From Hyphomicrobiales bacterium (GTDB lineage Bacteria > Pseudomonadota > Alphaproteobacteria > Rhizobiales > Rhizobiaceae): DNA of 51,111 nt. The stretch is taken from assembly GCA_900472625.1 (NCBI GenBank), contig UCIT01000050.1, positions 1 to 51,111 of the forward strand. The letters are read 5' to 3'. Shown here piece by piece: positions 45,107 through 51,111 of the stretch. Below the pieces are notes generated by a model that saw only the letters and a list, made by a program, of their open reading frames with translations, was not told the origin of the DNA and searched no databases. Every line of letters starts with the position of its first letter. The first letter of the stretch is position 1. The position numbers were made by a program, and so were the translations under genes.

Positions 45107-45976
45107 ATGACAATCCTGGTAACTGGTGCAACCGGCCGCGTTGGCCGTCATGTTGTCGAGCAGCTCGTTTCCCGCAAAGCCTCGGTACGGGTCTTGACCC
45201 GCGACGCCTCGAAGGCGACCTTCCCGATCGACGTGGAGGTGGTTCAAGGCGAAATCCTGGACCTCGATTCCCTGCGCAACGCTTTCAAAGGTGTCCGCAC
45301 GCTTTTCCTGCTCAATGCCGTGACGGGCGATGAGTTCGCTCAGGCTATCATTGCCCTCAACGTCGCCAAAGAAGCCGGCGTGGAACGTGTCGTCTACCTG
45401 TCGGTCTTCGATGCCGACCTTGCTGTCAACGTTCCGCACTTCGCAGTAAAATCGGGCGCGGAGCGGATGCTCAAGGCAATGGACTTCAGCGCGACGATCC
45501 TGCGCCCGAGCTATTTCATCGACAACGAAGTGATGATCAAGGATGTCGTCCTAAACCACGGCGTTTACCCGATGCCGATTGGCAGCAAGGGCATTGCGAT
45601 GGTGGACGCACGCGACATCGCCGAGGTGGCGGCGATGGAACTGATCCGCCGCGACCAAGCGCCTGGCAAGTTGCCGATCGAGACGATCAATCTCGTTGGA
45701 CCGGACACGCTTACTGGAGAAAGCGTCGCCGCCATCTGGTCGGAGGTTCTTGGGCGCCCCATCGTCTACGGCGGCGACGATCCGAGCGGCTTCGAACAGA
45801 CCATGGCGACGTTCATGCCAAAATGGACGGCCTATGAAATGCGCCTGATGGCCCAGCGATACGTGAGCGACGGCATGATCCCAGACGAGGGAAACGTGGA
45901 GCGTCTGGTAGAACTCCTTGGTCGGCCGCTGCATTCTTACCACGAGACTGCAGCTAGTCTGGCAAAGGCCAGTTGA
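45107..45976 (+). CDS. NmrA-like NAD(P)-binding protein
   Basis: A 289-residue atypical short-chain dehydrogenase. The Rossmann motif TGATGRVGRHV is at residues 6-16, then VYLSVFDAD, HFAVKSGAERMLKAM and LRPSYFIDN, as in NmrA/HSCARG-type or quinone-oxidoreductase-2-like proteins. The YxxxK catalytic pair of classical SDRs is not evident, so it may be a redox sensor or reductase of the azoreductase-like kind. ATG 45107 has a GGAGAA site. The divergent LysR gene probably regulates it. Confidence 0.85.
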   Translation: MTILVTGATGRVGRHVVEQLVSRKASVRVLTRDASKATFPIDVEVVQGEILDLDSLRNAFKGVRTLFLLNAVTGDEFAQAIIALNVAKEAGVERVVYLSVFDADLAVNVPHFAVKSGAERMLKAMDFSATILRPSYFIDNEVMIKDVVLNHGVYPMPIGSKGIAMVDARDIAEVAAMELIRRDQAPGKLPIETINLVGPDTLTGESVAAIWSEVLGRPIVYGGDDPSGFEQTMATFMPKWTAYEMRLMAQRYVSDGMIPDEGNVERLVELLGRPLHSYHETAASLAKAS

Positions 45977-46186
45977 TCGACGAATATTAATTGAACAACC
46001 AACGGCCGGACGCGAGTTTCGGCCCTTGGTGTTACCCCAACGCGATGCTCATTATCCCGGCCTCGACATACGTCTTTCCTGAATGTCCACTACACGCTTC
46101 AAGGAAGAAGGGGATGCCCGAGCGGCGGTTGGATATTGCATCCTGAAATCCCGAGAGTGCTCCTCCATCTCCCCATCGCAACTTCG

Positions 46187-46211
46187 GGAACCGCCCCGGC
46201 GTCTACGAGTT
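46187..46211 (+). promoter_or_regulatory. EcfG/RpoE2-like general-stress promoter
   Basis: GGAAC at 46187-46191 and GTT at 46209-46211 are 17 bases apart, close to the alphaproteobacterial general stress sigma consensus (GGAAC, about 16-17 bases, CGTT). The following gene starts 24 bases downstream at 46235. A second match with the same spacing lies at 48612-48636. Confidence 0.5.
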
Positions 46212-46234
46212 CATCCTTAGAAGGAGAACCAGCC

Positions 46235-46465
46235 ATGACAACGAACTCGATTCCCAGCTCCGCAAAGCTTCCGCCCAAGTCCCTAAATGAAGACACGCAA
46301 GACGACGAGCTTCCCGAAACCAATATCGACGACCGCCGCGCGCCGCCCGTCAACATGGGCAATAGCAGGGAAGCCGGCGAAGGCGTGACCGATGCCGATC
46401 CCAAGACAGGCAGGGCCGACGCCGGAGACCATATCCCGGCTCCTCAAACGGCTAACAGGGAGTGA
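46235..46465 (+). CDS. Small hydrophilic protein, 76 residues
   Basis: Rich in Asp, Asn, Pro and Ala (SSAKLPPKSLNEDTQDDELPE), with no domain, membrane segment or cysteine; probably disordered. AAGGAG at 46221-46226 supports ATG 46235; the longer frame to 46136 does not have a site. It is typical of small stress-related proteins of rhizobia under the sigma factor whose promoter-like sequence precedes it. Another small hydrophilic gene follows after 5 bases. Function unknown. Confidence 0.65.
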   Translation: MTTNSIPSSAKLPPKSLNEDTQDDELPETNIDDRRAPPVNMGNSREAGEGVTDADPKTGRADAGDHIPAPQTANRE

Positions 46466-46470
46466 ACTCG

Positions 46471-46641
46471 ATGGATGATCGGAAGGGATACACGAACACG
46501 GACGAACTGCAGGCCGACGACCAGCTATCGCCAGCGCCCTCGCCCGACGACAAGGCAACCCGTCCTACCCGGACGGACAACGCCAAATCGGACGGCGCAG
46601 ACGATGACGAGCGCATTCCGAGACCGGCGACGTCTGAATGA
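46471..46641 (+). CDS. Small hydrophilic protein, 56 residues
   Basis: ATG 46471 to TGA 46639-46641. The composition is Asp-, Pro- and Thr-rich (MDDRKGYTNTDELQADD at the start), with no visible domain. It lies 5 bases after the preceding gene, with GGGAG ahead of it, and reads on the same strand, so a two-gene unit is likely. It is too short for most gene finders. No function can be assigned. Confidence 0.55.
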   Translation: MDDRKGYTNTDELQADDQLSPAPSPDDKATRPTRTDNAKSDGADDDERIPRPATSE

Positions 46642-46699
46642 TGGATAACATGTCTACCACCACCAACGACTTCGCCGAACCTCGACACGGTAACGCCTG

Positions 46700-46939
46700 A
46701 TGCCCGGCACGTTCACTTCCATAAGTATCTTCGCTTACGACCTCAACGAGCGCGGCGACGCCATTCAAGCGTGGGAAACTGTTGCCGAAACTGAAGCAGA
46801 TGCCATCGAAGAGGCGAAGGACGCCGCAACTCGTCACGCTGGAGTCCTTGTCGTGCGGCGGGATGGAAAGCCTTCTGTGGGGGAAGAAGGCGATCCAGTT
46901 GTCGTTTACCGTGCCGGGAAGACTGGCGATTTCGATTGA
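46700..46939 (+). CDS. Hypothetical protein, 79 residues
   Basis: A compact alpha/beta protein (SISIFAYDLNERGDAI, then AWETVAETEADAIEEAKDAA, then AGVLVVRRDGKP), possibly with a small beta-alpha-beta fold. The family is not recognised. A 16-codon frame starting at 46649 ends on it (TGATG) and may be a leader. It sits in the cluster of small genes after the NmrA-like gene. No RNA-binding or enzyme motif is visible. Confidence 0.6.
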   Translation: MPGTFTSISIFAYDLNERGDAIQAWETVAETEADAIEEAKDAATRHAGVLVVRRDGKPSVGEEGDPVVVYRAGKTGDFD

Positions 46940-47169
46940 AGACGGCTGAGATCATCCCAGACTTTGCAGTGTCGCCACTCGGTAAGCGCGACTATCGGGA
47001 GCCAACCGTCCTTTGAAGCAGCCTTGGCAATTGCGAAGCGAAGTCGCGGCCAAGATCGAACGCGAGATCCGGCGCATTGTGTACGTCCCGACGGCTGCCG
47101 CAGACTTGTTTCCCAGCGAGGGGTCCGACAGGGCAATAAAGCGAATGAAGGCTCTGTGGCTCCTTGTGG

Positions 47170-47409
47170 TTAGGCTTGCTCGTAGACGAGATTTGGAGCG
47201 ACGATCCATTGGCCACGGCGCAAGGAAGTGACGTCGAGGCGGCCATTCTCGTCTCTTCCAGCGACGCCTGCGAACGAATACCGGCGGCCGTTCATATCAA
47301 CGACGGAGGCGCGAGCCTGCCTGCCGTCGATCACCGCGACAACCGGCCCTAAGTTCGAATTCACATCAAGCACGAAGTACTCGTGCGGAAGGCTGCGGCT
47401 AACGGTCAT
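47170..47409 (-). CDS. Hypothetical protein, 79 residues
   Basis: A beta-rich small protein (HEYFVLDVNSNLGPVVAVID, then RRYSFAGVAGRDENGRLDV). Its ATG overlaps the stop of the 43-residue gene upstream (ATGA), which supports both as real and coupled. The family is not recognised. No signal peptide is seen. Confidence 0.65.
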   Translation of the reverse strand: MTVSRSLPHEYFVLDVNSNLGPVVAVIDGRQARASVVDMNGRRYSFAGVAGRDENGRLDVTSLRRGQWIVAPNLVYEQA

Positions 47410-47537
47410 GGTCGTACCTTGATGGTGACGCTGACGGGTCGTTCGGCGTTCGGCCGGGTGGTAAGAGTTGCGCTCTTCGTTGGTAAAGATCGCTTTCTCC
47501 GAACCTCCACAACGAACGGTTTTTGTTGCGTACGCAT
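47406..47537 (-). CDS. Small basic protein, 43 residues
   Basis: Begins MRTQQKPFVVEVRRKRSLPT; strongly basic, no hydrophobic segment. AAGGA lies eight bases before ATG 47537. Its frame is merely continuous with the frame-shifted hydratase gene upstream, but this short start with its own ribosome site, and the ATGA overlap with the next gene, argue for an independent gene. KPFVVE-type starts occur in small plasmid-borne proteins of rhizobia, as far as I recall. Confidence 0.55.
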   Translation of the reverse strand: MRTQQKPFVVEVRRKRSLPTKSATLTTRPNAERPVSVTIKVRP

Positions 47538-47556
47538 CCTGTCGTCCTTGTTTCTG

Positions 47557-48326
47557 TTAGTTGAAGATGCACTCGATCTGGCCGAGTGGTCCGAAATCGA
47601 CGGCCAGGTGCTGTTTTGGCCACACCTGGAGGATCGTCGTGCAAGACCCGGTCGCAACCACGTCGTTTGGCTCGAGGCACCGCCCTTCGCCTGGAGTTCG
47701 CGAGCCAGCCATGCAACCGCATTCAGCGGGTTGCCCATAACCAACGACGCCTTGCCCATCAGGACAGTCTCCTTGAACAGGAAACTCGTGACCTCGATGT
47801 CGGCCAGCTCGGTCACCGCGAAGTCCTTCATATGGCTTCCGCAAAGGGTGGCGACATGGAGGCCGTAGTCTGCAATGGCGGCATTCTCACCCGCGAAGAG
47901 GCGGCGCGTTCTCCGGCCGAGAATGCCGATGGCCGGCCTGCAGTTCAGAACAGCGTCGGCGACACTGCGCAGGTCGATTTCTTCCCCTTCGTCCGGATAT
48001 GGACGTAAGATGGTGAACACGAATTCGGATTGGACGCCGATGGCGCCTTCAGGGAGATGGAATTCCCTCGTGTTCGACAACAGGGACGAGCCCGGAATCT
48101 CGGAAAAGACGGGCTTCGTTAGACCGAGGGTTCGACGTGAGCCATCGCTTGAACCGACGATCGCGTAGCCTTTGCGTTCGAAACCAAGGGCGTCCTGCGC
48201 GGCCGCCTGGATGTCATATGCTTCGGCTTCGGAGGAAATCAGGTCCAGGGGCAGATCGCACAGCTCGCCGTGACGGCGGCTCTTGGCCAGGATATCGGCG
48301 GTCGCGTCCTTGAGTTCGAAGTACAT
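47557..48326 (-). pseudogene. 2-keto-4-pentenoate hydratase-like gene, frameshifted
   Basis: From ATG 48326 the frame encodes the MhpD/FAH-like hydratase up to about WLARELQAKG, including VQSEFVFTILRPYPDEG (metal-ligand region). One base is missing near 47682: the normal continuation GRCLEPNDVVATGSCTT and ending LGQIECIFN is in the next frame and stops at 47557. Read in the first frame, the protein would gain an unrelated basic tail and lose the C-terminal ligand region. The lesion is either a true decay event or a sequence error. Family substrates are 2-keto-4-pentenoate-type intermediates in meta-cleavage pathways; none of those genes is here. Confidence 0.75.
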
Positions 48327-48663
48327 CTTCGTCCCACATCGTCGTTTAAAGACCGGAATGTGGACCTCAAGCCATAGCCTTTCCATCCGAGTCGATGCCT
48401 GCGGAAATTAAAATTTCATATGACTCGGTACCCCAGAATGATGACCTATCCGAAATACAAGAAATGCCCGCCAATCGTTCGACAGCCCGTTGATTGACGA
48501 CGGCCTCCTCGGCGCTCTCCGAACCGCGCCGCCGTTGATATGCCGCTCCACAGGAGGGCTCCAAACCGGCTATGGTCTGTTTCCGGGTGATGCAAGGGGG
48601 GCTTGGTGATGGGAACTCTCTCTGCTGCGGCGTGTTTCCTTTTGCCAACTTGAGGAGAGAGAC
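48327..48663. other. Gap before small stress-type gene
   Basis: About 337 bases. The right half has the GGAAC promoter-like match (48612-48636) for the next gene. The rest contains only short antisense frames with no recognisable content. Confidence 0.45.
48612..48636 (+). promoter_or_regulatory. EcfG/RpoE2-like general-stress promoter
   Basis: GGAAC at 48612-48616 and GTT at 48634-48636 are 17 bases apart, the same geometry as the match at 46187-46211. The next ATG is 28 bases downstream. Confidence 0.5.
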
Positions 48664-48846
48664 ATGAACAAAGACACGGAAGCGCGACAGGAGATTGAGG
48701 AGACGGGGAAGAAGCCGGTCGATGGACAGGATCATCCGCCAGCAGGTCAACATGGCAAAGAGCGTCTCCAAGATGAGAGCAAGACCCCTGGAGCTGGAAC
48801 ACTGCCGGACAAGGAAGACGAAAGCGTTTCGCCCGGTAGCGGCTGA
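48664..48846 (+). CDS. Small hydrophilic protein, 60 residues
   Basis: MNKDTEARQEIEETGKKPVD and the rest are charged and Gly/Pro-rich, without hydrophobic segments; probably disordered. GAGGAGAGAGA just ahead of ATG 48664 is a strong ribosome site. It resembles other small proteins of rhizobial stress regulons and has a GGAAC promoter-like match before it. Function unknown. Confidence 0.65.
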   Translation: MNKDTEARQEIEETGKKPVDGQDHPPAGQHGKERLQDESKTPGAGTLPDKEDESVSPGSG

Positions 48847-48910
48847 CACACTGGGTTCGCCGGAACGGAAGTTTCAGTACCGTTCGAGACAGATGGGGAG
48901 GTTGTACTAA

Positions 48911-49615
48911 TTGGCCGCAGTTCAAGAACTTTGGCGATATCCTGTGGCATCGGTCGGTGGCGAGCGCGTCGTGGAGATCGATGTGAGCCGGGAGCGTATC
49001 AAAGGTGACCGCGAGTTCTTTCTCGTCGACGTTACCTCAGGCGCAGTGGCTGCACCAGAAAAGCTGCCGCAATGGAGGCCTGCCCTTACCCTGTCAGCCT
49101 CTTGGGATAACGACGGAATGATCGCGGGACCATCATGGGCACTTTCGTTTTTCGACCCCGCTCTCGATGAAGCACTATCCAGTCATTTCGGGTTCAAGTG
49201 CGGACTTCGACGCGAGGGTACTGAACTCCAAATCACAAACGGATCAGTGAACGTTCAAGCGCGGTACGAAATCAGCCCCCTCCACATCGTATCTTCTGCG
49301 GCGATCGCAGAGCTAGAGGCGTATCTTCCCGACTCCCATGTCGACGTCCGCAGGTTTCGACCGAACATAGTCGTCGACGCGAACTTTAAGGACCACGAAT
49401 CGGTCGGCCGGAAGTTTGAGGCGGGGCTCGTTAAAGGCACTGTGACCGAAGCTACGAAGAGATGTGGGATGACATTGATCGCCCAGGAGGGGCTGCCCGA
49501 GGATCCTGAGATCCTGCGAACAATCCTACGAAAGCGGAGCCGGTGTCTGGGCGTCTACGCGACGGTGTCGGAAGGCGCCTCAATCTCGGTCGGTGACGCT
49601 TTTTCGCTTGCATGA
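48911..49615 (+). CDS. MOSC-domain protein
   Basis: A 234-residue protein with an N-terminal beta-barrel (LWRYPVASVGGERVVEIDV) and C-terminal MOSC domain (VRRFRPNIVV, and the conserved Cys in TKRCGMTLIAQEG), as in molybdenum-cofactor sulfurtransferase-like proteins YiiM/YcbX. In such proteins the Cys carries sulfur for the cofactor. The start is TTG 48911, supported by GGGAGG at 48896-48901. Its 3' end overlaps the convergent flavoprotein gene by 61 bases. The substrate is not known. Confidence 0.82.
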   Translation: MAAVQELWRYPVASVGGERVVEIDVSRERIKGDREFFLVDVTSGAVAAPEKLPQWRPALTLSASWDNDGMIAGPSWALSFFDPALDEALSSHFGFKCGLRREGTELQITNGSVNVQARYEISPLHIVSSAAIAELEAYLPDSHVDVRRFRPNIVVDANFKDHESVGRKFEAGLVKGTVTEATKRCGMTLIAQEGLPEDPEILRTILRKRSRCLGVYATVSEGASISVGDAFSLA

Positions 49616-51111
49616 ACCAGGCCCGAGGGAATTGTGTCATCGCCGAGGGATGAGATGATCGCAGACGCAACCTTCGTCCCCATCTCGTGTGCGCTGGTGA
49701 TGCCTTGCACGAACGGAAGCTTGTGTAACAGGAAAGGCACCGACACGCAGTATAGCCTGTTCGAGATTCCGGGGTCGACACGCGGGCGGAAGTCGTCGTC
49801 TATATCAATGCCTCCGGTCCGCCTGAATGACTGGTCACCATCGATATCGCCAGTCTTCGTCCGTGCCTCCTTCAGGGCGTCGGCCTTCCTGAGGCTCGGG
49901 AATGGCAGGTCGGACGCCGAAAGAGCATGTTGCCCGGTCGCGTCGATAAATGCGGCGAAGCTCATTTCGCCACTTGCTGTCTTAACGACCGCCCCGCTCT
50001 CAACCGGCTGTCGTGTGATCTCGTAGTCATCGCCAAGAGCGACGACGTCAAGCCTTTCATCCCTGTGCAGCGCAAGCAGGCGCTCCACGGACTCGTGAGG
50101 CACTGTCGCGTAGTCGTCGACGAAGACGGTCTTGAAGTGCTTATGAAAACGCTTCAAGTCATCTGCGTTGAAGTGCGGCACAGCTACAGCAATGACTTCG
50201 TGCATGCGAAGGATCGCATAACGCCATGCGACGGTGATCCGGTTTGCCTTGTTATGTTTGGCTTCTGCGAGATTGCGCGCGGCCCATACGAAGGGATCTG
50301 CTTCTTGTCTCGCCCGAAAGTAACGTTCCGCCACGTCTTCAATGGTGGCGAAAGCGAGCCCGACGCCTGCAGCATACTCCGGATCGGCGTGTACGAGCTC
50401 GTCCTTGAATAGCTCGAACACCTCATCGAGAAGCCTATCGGGCTTCTCTAAAATGAGGCACTGAATAGCATCTTCAGTGCATATCGCTAGCGGCACGTAG
50501 GGAATCGGACAATAGAAATCTGCCTCCGGAAGTAGGCCTTTGCGGGACATCATCGTCAGACGAAAAGCTTCAGCTTCCGCATGTGGCTCGAACCTCAGCG
50601 TTCCGGTGCCTTCGCGCAGGAACATGCCGTGTGAAGTTGCCACCGAGACGACGGCGTCAATGCCGCTCAAGGACGTGCCGAGAACGCCGACGGCGACAGC
50701 GCCAATGCGTTTGATTGCTGCCGCTGGCCAGGGAGACGAGAAGTAACCCGGCGAGATCTCGGTGTCTTCCGGCCAGTCGTGACCGGTTGCCATGACAACA
50801 TGGTCAAAGCTCGCCGCCCCTTCTTTGCCACCGCTTCGTTTCTGGAAGGTCAACGCGATGTCCTGCTCGTTGAGTTTGATGTCCAGAATTCGGTGGCTGG
50901 CTTTCACCTCGATCGAGTGTCCGGCGGCGACGCCCTGTTTGACGAGCATCCAGAATTGCGCGGCGAAGTACTCGCCGAGAACGACGCGTGGATAGAACTC
51001 TCGATCGCCTATGTCATCGGGGCCCACGCCGAGTTCCTGCAGTCTCTCTACCGGCTGCGCGCGGAGCCATTCAACAAGACTTTGGCAGATGGGAGGCAGC
51101 TCGATGCTGGC
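49555..51111 (-). CDS. FAD/NAD(P)-binding protein, COG4529 type, 5' end beyond window
   Basis: At least 519 codons are visible; the frame is open to the window edge, so the true start lies outside. Recognisable are HVVMATGHDWPED, GAVAVGVLGTSLSGIDAVVS (second nucleotide-binding fold) and FAAFIDATGQ near the C-terminus. It belongs to the same broad family as the protein at 8960-10450 but is not closely similar. Its reading ends 61 bases inside the MOSC gene on the opposite strand. The substrate is unknown. The first FAD-binding glycine motif is outside the window. Confidence 0.78.
   Translation of the reverse strand, partial: ASIELPPICQSLVEWLRAQPVERLQELGVGPDDIGDREFYPRVVLGEYFAAQFWMLVKQGVAAGHSIEVKASHRILDIKLNEQDIALTFQKRSGGKEGAASFDHVVMATGHDWPEDTEISPGYFSSPWPAAAIKRIGAVAVGVLGTSLSGIDAVVSVATSHGMFLREGTGTLRFEPHAEAEAFRLTMMSRKGLLPEADFYCPIPYVPLAICTEDAIQCLILEKPDRLLDEVFELFKDELVHADPEYAAGVGLAFATIEDVAERYFRARQEADPFVWAARNLAEAKHNKANRITVAWRYAILRMHEVIAVAVPHFNADDLKRFHKHFKTVFVDDYATVPHESVERLLALHRDERLDVVALGDDYEITRQPVESGAVVKTASGEMSFAAFIDATGQHALSASDLPFPSLRKADALKEARTKTGDIDGDQSFRRTGGIDIDDDFRPRVDPGISNRLYCVSVPFLLHKLPFVQGITSAHEMGTKVASAIISSLGDDTIPSGLVHASEKASPTEIEAPSDTVA

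Overview
The window reads as chromosome or megaplasmid DNA of a Rhizobiales alphaproteobacterium, probably Rhizobiaceae. The grounds are a high-GC backbone, the five-step histidine utilisation (hut) pathway ending in HutF and HutG, RIME-like palindromic repeats of the rhizobial type, GGAAC-type general-stress promoters in front of small hydrophilic proteins, and FixJ-like regulator remnants. I cannot name the species from sequence alone.

Left backbone, 1-14.9 kb. hutF and hutC (repressor) run leftward. hutI, hutH, hutG and hutU run rightward from a shared intergenic region that holds a sigma70-like promoter whose -10 region is covered by a perfect 12-bp palindrome, the likely HutC operator. 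A RIME-like pair of palindromes sits between hutH and hutG. A decayed Phd-type antitoxin separates hutU from hutD. Then come a COG4529-type flavoprotein, a carboxymuconolactone-decarboxylase-like protein, a PAS-GGDEF diguanylate cyclase, a DUF2934 protein and a two-gene Gfo/Idh/MocA dehydrogenase operon.

Accessory island, about 15-42.7 kb. This part has different base composition, many orphan genes, an IS110-family element and gene fragments. It holds: (a) a three-gene rightward operon of an adenine DNA methyltransferase, a P-loop ATPase with zinc ribbon and HhH, and a HEPN-type protein; (b) two paralogous copies of a small-protein plus phosphoribosyltransferase-like pair flanking that operon, one copy apparently truncated; (c) a leftward operon with a soluble FtsH-like AAA protease and a TnsA-like protein; (d) a lanthipeptide locus with a 57-residue precursor and a 1083-residue LanM carrying a CCG zinc motif; (e) a helicase fused to a PD-(D/E)xK-like nuclease; (f) fragments of a FixJ-type regulator and a transglutaminase-like protein; (g) a tightly overlapping three-gene operon of kinase-like/SF1 helicase, PLD nuclease and SLATT membrane protein, resembling Mokosh type I with an added membrane effector. 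Most of this looks like a defence/conflict island with a small peptide natural-product locus inside it.

Right backbone, 42.7-51.1 kb. The island ends in a truncated D-2-hydroxyacid dehydrogenase start that lies directly behind a curA-like reductase gene. Next are a divergent LysR regulator / NmrA-like reductase pair, several small hydrophilic proteins (two with GGAAC-N17-GTT promoters), a frameshifted hydratase, a MOSC protein, and a flavoprotein gene that runs off the window end.

The most interesting candidates are the methyltransferase-ATPase-HEPN operon with its flanking duplicated PRTase-like modules, the Mokosh-like operon with SLATT, and the lanthipeptide locus.
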